In this document: positions 1 to 5,568 of the stretch, piece after piece | How the letters are laid out: each line of letters begins with the position of its first letter | Position numbering within the stretch: the first letter of the stretch is position 1 | From: Candidatus Rokuibacteriota bacterium | GTDB taxonomy: Bacteria > Methylomirabilota > Methylomirabilia > Rokubacteriales > CSP1-6 | Assembly (NCBI GenBank): GCA_003221595.1 | Contig: QHSM01000411.1 | Span: 1-6,940 of the forward strand | DNA length: 6,940 nucleotides | Direction: 5' to 3' | Program-made: the position numbers and the translations under genes | Notes under the pieces: model-generated | Seen by the model: the letters and a program-made list of their open reading frames with translations, nothing else | Told to the model about the DNA's origin: nothing | Databases searched by the model: none

Positions 1-1026
1 CAACGCGGCAAGGATCCGACCCTGACGATCCCGATTCGTTCGTTGTCGAACATCACCTTCAACGACCGCAAGGGCCTGATCGAGATGGGCAAGCGCAAGC
101 AGGCGCGGTCGTTCTTCAACGTGGGGATGGCGAAGAAGTTCATGCAGACGGTGCTGGTGGCCGACGCGCTCTGCGAGCTCCAGCGGGCGAACCTCACGAC
201 CTCGCTCCGCGAGATCTACTACCGGTCCAAGCACACGATCAAGAACTCCCACGAGAACACCCTCGACACGCAGGACGAGTCCGATCCGCTCATCGAGGAC
301 CTCGAGGTGAGCCTGGAGGCGCTGCGGGAGGAGCTGCACGTGCGCGCCGAGAACGCCGGCTCGATCGTCGGGCCGCTGGTGCTGGTGGACGACGGCGACC
401 GGGTCGACTGCGCGCGGCTCGGCAAGGGGGGCTACTCCGTGCCGTCGATCGTCGAGCCGGAGTACCTGCAGATCCGGCAGTGCACCGCCGACTTCGTCCT
501 GCTGGTCGAGAAGGGCACGCAGTGGAATCGGCTCTCCGAGGACAAGTTCTGGCGCCGGTACAACTGCGTGCTCCTGACCGGAAACGGACAGCCGCCCCGC
601 GGGGTCCGGCGCCTGGCGCGCCGGCTCCACGAGGAGAAGCGGCTTCCCGTCTACGTCCTCGTCGACAACGACCCGTGGGGCTACTACATCTACTCGGTCA
701 TCAAGCAGGGCTCGATCAACCTCGCGTTCGAGAGTCAGCGCATGGCCATTCCGAAGGCCAAGTTCATCGGGCTCTCGAGCGCGGATCCCGAGGCGTACGA
801 GCTCCCGCGCAACGTGGGCATCAAGCTCAACGAGAAGGACGTCGCCCGCGCCCGCGAGCTCCTCGATTACTCGTGGTTCCAGAAGAAGGGCTGGCAGGCC
901 GAGATCAAGCGCATGCTGTCGAGCGGGCTCAAGTACGAGCTCGACTCGCTCGCCAACAAGGACTTCCAGTACCTCACCAAGCGGTATCTGCCCCGCAAGC
1001 TCAAGGAGCAGGACTGGCTGGACTAG
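1..1026 (+). CDS. top6A: DNA topoisomerase VI subunit A (Spo11-like), 5' end missing
   Basis: This is the DNA-cleaving subunit of type IIB topoisomerase VI. In the known enzyme two A subunits make a double-strand break through tyrosyl-DNA links while the ATPase B subunits drive strand passage. The frame is open from base 1, so the true start lies upstream; the TTG at 43 falls inside the conserved N-terminal part and is not a good start. Visible are 341 codons. The winged-helix motif REIYYRSK carries the catalytic tyrosine, most likely the second Tyr (220-222). The Toprim domain follows, with its glutamate in LLVEKG (508-510) and the metal-binding pair in DNDPWGYY (Asp codons at 664-666 and 670-672). 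The C-terminus (YLTKRYLPRKL) ends naturally. Archaeal A subunits are about 360-390 residues, so only some 20-40 residues should be missing. All catalytic residues are present, so the enzyme should be active if a B subunit exists; that gene is not in the window and would be expected just upstream. Family assignment is firm; the bacterial host is inferred. Confidence 0.93.
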   Translation, partial: QRGKDPTLTIPIRSLSNITFNDRKGLIEMGKRKQARSFFNVGMAKKFMQTVLVADALCELQRANLTTSLREIYYRSKHTIKNSHENTLDTQDESDPLIEDLEVSLEALREELHVRAENAGSIVGPLVLVDDGDRVDCARLGKGGYSVPSIVEPEYLQIRQCTADFVLLVEKGTQWNRLSEDKFWRRYNCVLLTGNGQPPRGVRRLARRLHEEKRLPVYVLVDNDPWGYYIYSVIKQGSINLAFESQRMAIPKAKFIGLSSADPEAYELPRNVGIKLNEKDVARARELLDYSWFQKKGWQAEIKRMLSSGLKYELDSLANKDFQYLTKRYLPRKLKEQDWLD

Positions 1027-1036
1027 ACCGGCCGGA

Positions 1037-1420
1037 TCACTTCCGCGCGCTCATGTGCTGGGCGAAGAAATCGAAGGCGCGCCGGGCGGAGTCCTTGGTC
1101 ACGGCGCTGTCGTAGCGCAGGAACTCCACGGCGCCGCGCGAGGTCGAGAAGTGGCAGGCCGGATAGAAGCTGGCGACCGAGGCGAACCGCCCCGACGGCG
1201 ACAACGCCTCGGCGACTGCGCGACGGTTCACGCGGAGCCCGACCATCGCGCCCCACGAGAAGCCCATCAGCCCGATTCGGCTCTGATCGACGAAATCGAA
1301 GCGCTGGAGGTGCTCGAGCGCGGGCGCCTGACTGGCGGCCGCCCGGATGTCGAACGGCTGCGCGACGGCCACGCTGGTGATCAGACAGACGAGCAACGCG
1401 CACAACGTCACCGTACGCAT
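1037..1420 (-). CDS. Short secreted dienelactone-hydrolase-like protein, probably a decayed or internally deleted gene
   Basis: The frame encodes 127 residues starting at the ATG complementary to 1418-1420, with GGAGG five bases upstream (1426-1430). Residues 1-20 form a typical Sec signal peptide with probable cleavage after AVA. Residues 48-62 (RIGLMGFSWGAMVGL) are the beta-strand and nucleophile elbow of the dienelactone hydrolase branch of alpha/beta hydrolases, with Ser55 as nucleophile (1256-1258). FYPAC (85-89) and the end, with YDSAVTKD and FDFFAQHM, also match that family. Members are usually about 230-300 residues. Here the segment before the elbow is only about 25 residues, and the stretch between YPAC and the last helix, where the acid and the histidine should lie, is almost absent. 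Catalysis is therefore doubtful. It converges on the topoisomerase gene (10-base gap) and diverges from the ABC operon. It may be a pseudogene with in-frame losses or a small non-catalytic protein. The intact frame, ribosome site and signal peptide favour recent or incomplete decay. Confidence 0.6.
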   Translation of the reverse strand: MRTVTLCALLVCLITSVAVAQPFDIRAAASQAPALEHLQRFDFVDQSRIGLMGFSWGAMVGLRVNRRAVAEALSPSGRFASVASFYPACHFSTSRGAVEFLRYDSAVTKDSARRAFDFFAQHMSARK

Positions 1421-1425
1421 GGAGG

Positions 1426-1430
1426 CCTCC
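1426..1430 (-). promoter_or_regulatory. Ribosome binding site of the hydrolase-like gene
   Basis: On the minus strand GGAGG stands five bases before the ATG. It lies in a perfect 10-base palindrome (GGAGGCCTCC, 1421-1430), so the site could partly pair with itself or with a second copy in the RNA. It supports the start chosen at 1420. Confidence 0.55.
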
Positions 1431-1445
1431 CGGGTGGTCCGCGCG

Positions 1446-1454
1446 ATTATCCCA
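1446..1454 (-). promoter_or_regulatory. Possible extended -10 promoter element for the hydrolase-like gene
   Basis: Read on the minus strand the sequence is TGGGATAAT: a TGN extension followed by a hexamer matching TATAAT at five of six positions. No good -35 box lies 16-18 bases upstream, which is tolerated at extended -10 promoters. Transcription would begin near 1439, giving an untranslated leader of about 18 bases that contains the GGAGG site. This is a pattern match only; its AT-rich core is unusual in such GC-rich DNA. Confidence 0.3.
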
Positions 1455-1460
1455 TGCGTG

Positions 1461-1489
1461 TTGTCAGCGCGAGGGGGGCTTGCTAGGCT
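1461..1489 (+). promoter_or_regulatory. Possible sigma70-type promoter of the ABC transporter operon, placing the start codon at or near the RNA 5' end
   Basis: TTGTCA (1461-1466, five of six matches to TTGACA) is followed after exactly 17 bases by TAGGCT (1484-1489). TAGGCT is a TANNNT-type -10 box preceded by the extended motif TGC. Transcription would start about 1496-1499, on or just before the ATG at 1499. That fits the lack of any ribosome binding site at usable distance; the GAGGGGGG run at 1471-1478 is 20 bases away. The -10 match is only three of six, so confidence is modest. Confidence 0.35.
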
Positions 1490-1498
1490 GCCCCGGTC

Positions 1499-2281
1499 AT
1501 GTCGCTGGTTTCGTTCGACGATGTCGGAAAGACCTACCGCTCGTTGCAGGGCGTCGACTACCAGGCGGTCGAGCACTTCAGTGTGGAGATCGAGGTCGGC
1601 GAGTTCTTCTGCCTGCTCGGCCCCAGCGGCTGCGGCAAGACGACCGTGCTCAAGATGCTCGCGGGCTTCGAGGCCCCCACGAGCGGGCAGATTCTGATGG
1701 GCGGCCGCCCGGTGACGGGCGCCGGCCGCGATCGCGCCGTCGTCTTCCAGGGGGACGACTCGCTCTACGGCTGGCTCACCGCGATCGAGAACGTCGAGTT
1801 CGGCCTGCGCCTGCGACACGTGGGCAAGGCGGAGCGGCGCGAGCGCGCCATGCACTACCTGAAGCTGGTCGGGCTCGGGGGGCAGGAGCAGAAGTATCCG
1901 GCCGAGCTGTCCGGCGGCATGAAGCAGCGCATCCAGATCGCCCGGGTGCTGGCGAACGAGCCGCAGATGCTGCTGATGGACGAGCCCTTTGCCGCGCTGG
2001 ATGCGCAGACCCGATCGCTGATGCAGCTGGAGCTCGCCAACATCTGGCAGGCGACGCGCACGACCGTCCTGTTCATCACGCACGACATCGACGAGGCCGT
2101 CACGCTCGGCAAGCGCATCGGCGTGATGGAGGCCGGGCCGCGATCGCGGGTCAAGGGCGTGGTCGAGGTCGCGCTGGACGGCGCGCGCCGCCGCACCGAC
2201 GACCCGTTCCTGCGCTACTACAAACAGGTCTATGAGATGATCCGCGACGAAGTCGCCAAATCCATCGCTCGTGCGGACTAG
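1499..2281 (+). CDS. ABC transporter ATP-binding protein, NitT/TauT (nitrate/sulfonate/taurine-type) family
   Basis: This is the cytoplasmic ATPase that powers a binding-protein-dependent importer. It has 260 residues, the normal length for SsuB/TauB-like proteins. All nucleotide-binding motifs are intact and in order: Walker A GPSGCGKTT (41-49), Q-loop Gln84, signature LSGG (137-140), Walker B LLMDEP (158-163), D-loop ALD (166-168) and the switch His195 in FITHDIDEA. The segment after the Q-loop reads SLYGWLT where many relatives have LLPWLT. The C-terminal tail (about 230-260) is short and helical, with no added regulatory domain. The ATG at 1499 is used because the fold starts within a few residues of it; no ribosome binding site is visible at normal spacing, so translation may be leaderless. 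The permease gene follows 11 bases after the stop. The NitT/TauT assignment rests on overall similarity and on the permease and binding-protein partners; sulfonate, nitrate, pyrimidine-precursor and aromatic transporters share this family, so the substrate is unknown. Confidence 0.92.
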   Translation: MSLVSFDDVGKTYRSLQGVDYQAVEHFSVEIEVGEFFCLLGPSGCGKTTVLKMLAGFEAPTSGQILMGGRPVTGAGRDRAVVFQGDDSLYGWLTAIENVEFGLRLRHVGKAERRERAMHYLKLVGLGGQEQKYPAELSGGMKQRIQIARVLANEPQMLLMDEPFAALDAQTRSLMQLELANIWQATRTTVLFITHDIDEAVTLGKRIGVMEAGPRSRVKGVVEVALDGARRRTDDPFLRYYKQVYEMIRDEVAKSIARAD

Positions 2282-2292
2282 CGGTTGCGCGC

Positions 2293-3114
2293 ATGCCCAC
2301 ACCCGACACGGCGACGCACCGGAGCGCACTGATCGGCGCCCCTGGGCGCGCCGCGCGCCGCCTGTGGAGCGCCTACGGCGGCTACGCGCTCGGGTTCGTC
2401 AGCTTGTTCCTGATCTGGCAGTGGGCGTCGCTCTACCTGGTCAGCTCGGTGCTGTTCCCTCCGCCCACGATCGTGTTCCGCAAGGCGCTCGTGCTGGTGC
2501 GCAACGGCGTGCTGCTGGAGCACCTGTCGGCGAGCCTTCAGCGCATCCTCGCCGGGTTCATCGCCGGCTCCCTGCTGGGCGTGCCGATCGGCCTGGCGAT
2601 GGGCTCGTTCCGGCCCGTGCGGAAGCTCCTGGAGCCGTACACCGAGTTCCTGCGCTTCATTCCCTCGGTCGCCATGATCACCGTGGCGGTCATCTGGTTC
2701 GGGATCGGCGAGGCCTCCAAGATCTTCCTCATCATCTACACGACGATCTTCATCGTCATCCTGAACACGGCGGCCGGCGTCTCGGCCATCGCGCCCAACA
2801 AGATCCGGGCCGCGCAGTCGCTCGGCGCGACGCGGGCGCAGATCTTCTTTCATGTGGCCCTGCCGGCGACCGTGCCGTATATCCTCACCGGGATGCGCCT
2901 GGCGATGGCCAACTCCTTCACCACCATCGTGGCGGCCGAGCTGATCGCCGCCAACGACGGGCTTGGCAAGATGCTCTGGGACGGGCGCCTGTTCATGCTG
3001 GTGGACGAGATCTTCGTGTCCCTGGTCACCCTGGGGCTGCTCGGCTTCGTGACCGATCGCATGTTCCGCTGGAGCATCTATACTTTCGCGGGCAAATACT
3101 CGCCGGCGACCTGA
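2293..3114 (+). CDS. ABC transporter permease, NitT/TauT (SsuC/TauC-like) family
   Basis: This is the membrane channel subunit of the importer, which would act as a homodimer with the preceding ATPase. The 273-residue protein has a charged N-terminal tail, a first membrane helix at about 30-50, and four or five more between about 85 and 256. The cytoplasmic EAA loop that docks on the ATPase is clear at 173-195: AAQSLGATRAQIFFHVALP, with the conserved Gly178 and the closing Leu-Pro. FRKALVLV and the HLSASLQRILAGF segment before the second helix are typical of SsuC/TauC relatives. The short C-terminal tail (WSIYTFAGKYSPAT) is complete. The ATG at 2293 lies 11 bases after the ATPase stop. There is no strong ribosome binding site, so translational coupling to the upstream gene is likely. 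The family is secure; nothing in the sequence fixes the substrate. Confidence 0.92.
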   Translation: MPTPDTATHRSALIGAPGRAARRLWSAYGGYALGFVSLFLIWQWASLYLVSSVLFPPPTIVFRKALVLVRNGVLLEHLSASLQRILAGFIAGSLLGVPIGLAMGSFRPVRKLLEPYTEFLRFIPSVAMITVAVIWFGIGEASKIFLIIYTTIFIVILNTAAGVSAIAPNKIRAAQSLGATRAQIFFHVALPATVPYILTGMRLAMANSFTTIVAAELIAANDGLGKMLWDGRLFMLVDEIFVSLVTLGLLGFVTDRMFRWSIYTFAGKYSPAT

Positions 3115-3124
3115 CGGCCGGCCG

Positions 3125-3133
3125 GGAGGGGAG
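3125..3133 (+). promoter_or_regulatory. Strong ribosome binding site of the substrate-binding protein gene
   Basis: GGAGGGGAG ends five bases before the ATG at 3139 (GGAGG core at 3125-3129, nine bases from the ATG). It is the best Shine-Dalgarno sequence of the operon. The ATPase, permease and MFS starts have none at normal distance. This suggests the binding protein is translated most efficiently, as expected for a component needed in excess over the membrane complex. Confidence 0.6.
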
Positions 3134-3138
3134 CGTTC

Positions 3139-4101
3139 ATGCTGAGACGGGGCGCGCAATGCCTGCTCGTTCTGGGTCTGCTGATCGGCGGCGGTACGGC
3201 GGGGGCGCAGACGAAGATGACCATCGCGACCGGGGTCGATCCGGTGTTCTCCGCCTACTACGTGGCGCAGCAAGAGGGGCTCTTCAAGAAGCGCGGGCTC
3301 GACGTCCGGATCAACACCGGGCCGTCCGGATCGGCCATGGTGTCGTTCCTGATCAACGGCCAGATCGAGTCGGCGTTCGGCTCCGAGATCGCCGGCGTCA
3401 GCAACCACAACCTGGATCCCAACGTGGTGGTGGTCGCGCAGGCCACGCGTCTCGTGCGCTGGATCGCGATCGTCGGTCGCAACATGGACAACCTCGATCA
3501 GCTCAAGGGCAAGAAGATCGGGGTGGCGCGCGGCTCGGGCGGCGAGGTGTTCTGGCTGGCCCTCATCGACAAGCTCAAGCTGAACGCGGCCGACTACACG
3601 GTGGTCAACGTCGAGGCGCCGGAGATGGTGGCGGCGCTCGAGCGCGGCAATATCGACGCCTACGCCGTGTGGGAGCCGTGGGTCACCCGCGGCCTCGCCG
3701 CGGTCAAGAACACCAAGGTGCTCAAGGACCAGGAAAACGTCCTCGAGCAGGGCGTCTACATCTACATGAACCTCGGCTGGATCAAGAAGAACCCGGAGCA
3801 GGCCGAGGGGTTCGTGCGGGCCCTCGTCGAGGCGACCGACCTCATCAACCGGGACCGCAAGCGCGCCGCCAAGGACGTGTCCGATTTCCTCAAGAGCCTC
3901 GACCCGCCGCTGGTGGCCGAGCTCATGACCAAGCTCCGCTTCGAGATGGTCCTGGACGACTTCACCATCAGCCTGTTCCGGCTGGCCGAGACGCAGCTGA
4001 AGCAGCAGGGCAAGCTCACCAAGCCCCTCGACCTGGGCGCATTCGTCTATCCCGATCTCTTGAGGAAAATCCAGCCGAAGAGCGTCAACTACAAGCCGTG
4101 A
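3139..4101 (+). CDS. Periplasmic substrate-binding protein of a NitT/TauT-type ABC transporter (SsuA/THI5-like, NMT1 family)
   Basis: This is the ligand-capturing component of the importer encoded by the two genes before it. The 320-residue precursor has a Sec signal peptide: basic MLRR, a hydrophobic core to about residue 20, and a probable cut after AGA (23). Cys8 lies inside the hydrophobic core and there is no lipobox, so the protein should be soluble in the periplasm. The mature part has the two-lobed SsuA/NMT1 pattern: an opening strand and loop (TIATGVDPVFSAYYVAQQEG, 28-47), GLFKKRGLDV (47-56), the glycine-rich turn GPSGSAMVSFLINGQIE (61-77), LKGKKIGVARGSG (122-134) at the second lobe, and AYAVWEPW (174-181) in the hinge region. 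A strong GGAGGGGAG site precedes the ATG. Homologues bind sulfonates, nitrate, pyrimidine precursors, aromatic acids or related small anions. The ligand here cannot be assigned from sequence alone. Fold and role are secure. Confidence 0.92.
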   Translation: MLRRGAQCLLVLGLLIGGGTAGAQTKMTIATGVDPVFSAYYVAQQEGLFKKRGLDVRINTGPSGSAMVSFLINGQIESAFGSEIAGVSNHNLDPNVVVVAQATRLVRWIAIVGRNMDNLDQLKGKKIGVARGSGGEVFWLALIDKLKLNAADYTVVNVEAPEMVAALERGNIDAYAVWEPWVTRGLAAVKNTKVLKDQENVLEQGVYIYMNLGWIKKNPEQAEGFVRALVEATDLINRDRKRAAKDVSDFLKSLDPPLVAELMTKLRFEMVLDDFTISLFRLAETQLKQQGKLTKPLDLGAFVYPDLLRKIQPKSVNYKP

Positions 4102-4138
4102 GTGTGCGGAGCGCGGCGCCCGACGCGAGCCACCGGCC

Positions 4139-5437
4139 GTGAGGCGATCCCTATCGCGGAGCTCGGGCCGTGTCTTCTACGGCTGGTGGATCGTGGCGAT
4201 CGGCTGCGTCCAGGACGCGGTCAAGGGCGGGCTCTTCAACACCGGATTCACGGTGTACTTCCTGCCGGTCCTCAACGAGCTGCATCTGAGCCGCGCCGCC
4301 ACCTCGCTGCCGTTCTCGCTCTCGCGGCTCGAGGCCGCGCTCGGCGCGCCGCTGGTCGGATATCTCATCGACCGCTTCGACGTCCGCGTGATGCTGGTCG
4401 TCGGCACCCTGCTCGCGGGGCTCGGTCTTATCTTGTTGTCGCTCACGCACAGCTATCTTCTCTTTCTCCTCGTGTTCATCGGGCCGCTCAGCTTCGGGTT
4501 CCAGGCCGGGTTCAATCAGGCCACCCTCGCGTCGGTCAACCACTGGTTTCGCCGCAAGCGCGGGCTCGCCATGGCCGTCGTCCAGACCGGCCAGGCCATC
4601 GGCGGGGTGGTGATCTTTCCGCTGGTCGCGGTGGCTGTGCTGAACCTGGGATGGCGGATCGCCGCGATGCTGTCCGGCCTGGTCGTGTTCATGCTGCTGC
4701 CGCTCGTCCTGCTGATTCGTCGCTCGCCGGAGAGCATGGGCTTGCTTCCCGACGGCGAGCCGGCCGTCCCGCCCGAGCTTCGGCAGGTGGCGAGCCGGCC
4801 GGCGTCGGCCCTCGGCGAGGAGCGCGAGTTCACCACGCGAGAGGCGCTGCGAACGTCGACGTTCTGGCTGCTGGCCGCGTTCCACGGCTTGCGCAACATT
4901 CCCTACGCCGGCGTGACCGTGCACCTCGTCCCGCTCTTGATCTGGAAGGGGCTCGACGAGCCGGCGGCGGCGTTCTACGTCGGCCTCACCGCGCTGGCGA
5001 CCGTGGTCATCCGGCCGCTGACGGGGTGGCTCGGCGACCGGCAGTCGAAGCAGACGATCGGAGCAGTAGGCGTTCTGCTGGGCGCCGCGGGTCTCGTCGT
5101 GCTGGCGTACGGCGACGGGGTGTGGTGGGCGCTCGTGCTGTTCGCCGTCCTGTTCTCGTTCGGCGACGGGATCAACTCGGTGACCTGGGCGCTGGTCGGG
5201 GACGTGTTCGGTCGCGCGCATTTCGCGACGATCCGCGGCTGGATCAGCATGTTCCAGAGCTTCGCCTCGATGCCGGCCGCGGTCTTCACCGGCTGGATCT
5301 ACGACCGGACGCAGAGCTACACCTACGCCCTGCTCGCGTTCATCGTCTGCTACGGGGCGTCCGGCGTGCTCCTGTGGCTGATCCCGGGCCCCCAGCGCGG
5401 CGGGGAGGCGCGTGAAATCCTGACCATCCAGCCCTAG
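4139..5437 (+). CDS. MFS transporter, monocarboxylate/oxalate-carrier-like (OFA/MCT-type)
   Basis: This is a secondary transporter of the inner membrane with 432 residues and a twelve-helix pattern in two halves joined by a hydrophilic loop (about 195-236). RVFYGWWIVAIG (11-22) opens the first helix as in many OxlT/MCT-like carriers. The loop 2-3 motif A appears as GYLIDRFDVR (74-83) and is repeated in the second half as GWLGDRQSKQ (296-305). WFRRKRGLAMAV (136-147) and GGVVIFPLV (155-163) are also typical. The start is the GTG at 4139, the only plausible in-frame start before the first membrane helix. It has no recognisable ribosome binding site, so low or coupled translation is likely. It lies 37 bases after the binding-protein stop with no terminator between them, so it is probably the last gene of the ABC operon. 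Relatives move small carboxylates; whether it shares the ABC substrate or exports a product is inference only. Confidence 0.88.
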   Translation: MRRSLSRSSGRVFYGWWIVAIGCVQDAVKGGLFNTGFTVYFLPVLNELHLSRAATSLPFSLSRLEAALGAPLVGYLIDRFDVRVMLVVGTLLAGLGLILLSLTHSYLLFLLVFIGPLSFGFQAGFNQATLASVNHWFRRKRGLAMAVVQTGQAIGGVVIFPLVAVAVLNLGWRIAAMLSGLVVFMLLPLVLLIRRSPESMGLLPDGEPAVPPELRQVASRPASALGEEREFTTREALRTSTFWLLAAFHGLRNIPYAGVTVHLVPLLIWKGLDEPAAAFYVGLTALATVVIRPLTGWLGDRQSKQTIGAVGVLLGAAGLVVLAYGDGVWWALVLFAVLFSFGDGINSVTWALVGDVFGRAHFATIRGWISMFQSFASMPAAVFTGWIYDRTQSYTYALLAFIVCYGASGVLLWLIPGPQRGGEAREILTIQP

Positions 5438-5483
5438 CCGACCGGCAGTAGTCGGCGCGGGCCGGCGCCGGGGAGTGCCCGCG
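5437..5483 (+). terminator. Two adjacent GC-rich hairpins after the MFS gene, possible non-canonical terminator
   Basis: The first hairpin begins on the last base of the MFS stop codon: GCCGAC (5437-5442) pairs perfectly with GTCGGC (5451-5456) around an eight-base loop. The second follows at once: CGCGGGC (5456-5462) pairs perfectly with GCCCGCG (5477-5483) around a 14-base loop that itself holds the palindrome CGGCGCCG. They share base 5456, so they may compete or form in turn. No T-run follows, so this is not a classical intrinsic terminator. Its place between the MFS stop and a promoter-like sequence at 5487 suggests transcript-end protection or weak termination. Short perfect stems are common in GC-rich DNA. 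Confidence 0.35.
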
Positions 5484-5486
5484 AGA

Positions 5487-5514
5487 TCGACAGTTCCCGC
5501 GGCAGGACGATAAT
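5487..5514 (+). promoter_or_regulatory. Possible sigma70-type promoter of the histidine kinase gene
   Basis: TCGACA (5487-5492) and GATAAT (5509-5514) each match the consensus boxes at five of six positions and are separated by 16 bases. Transcription would start near 5521, leaving an untranslated leader of about 48 bases before the ATG at 5569. A small inverted repeat (CCGAG at 5515-5519, CTCGG at 5525-5529) lies at the expected start point and could be an operator or a 5' stem in the RNA. The two good boxes in an otherwise GC-rich spacer make this the best promoter candidate in the window. Confidence 0.45.
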
Positions 5515-5568
5515 CCGAGAGATCCTCGGCGAAGTCGTGCTGCAATTTGGAGACGGGCAAGAACTGAC

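Noticed and set aside
43..45. TTG as the start codon of the topoisomerase VI A gene
   Set aside because: The frame is open back to base 1, and the upstream residues (TLTIPIRSLSNI) fit the conserved N-terminal part of the family, so the gene simply enters from outside the window.
1028..1035. CCGGCCGG palindrome between the convergent topoisomerase and hydrolase-like genes as a bidirectional terminator
   Set aside because: The palindrome is only eight bases with no loop and no T-run on either side; such GC palindromes are frequent here by chance.
1421..2329. Upstream extension of the minus-strand hydrolase-like frame to give a 430-residue protein
   Set aside because: The extra N-terminal 300 residues lie opposite the ABC ATPase and are low-complexity. 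The ATG at 1420 has a ribosome site and starts a clean signal peptide.
2278..3408. Long open frame on the minus strand opposite the permease and binding-protein genes
   Set aside because: The plus-strand frames here encode unmistakable transporter proteins. The antisense translation is low-complexity, rich in Arg, Asp, Gly and His, and matches nothing; it is a product of high GC content.
4151..5560. Minus-strand open frame of about 470 codons opposite the MFS gene
   Set aside because: Its translation is a repetitive Arg/Glu/Asp/Gln/Pro mixture without a fold, whereas the plus strand encodes a twelve-helix carrier with both motif A copies.
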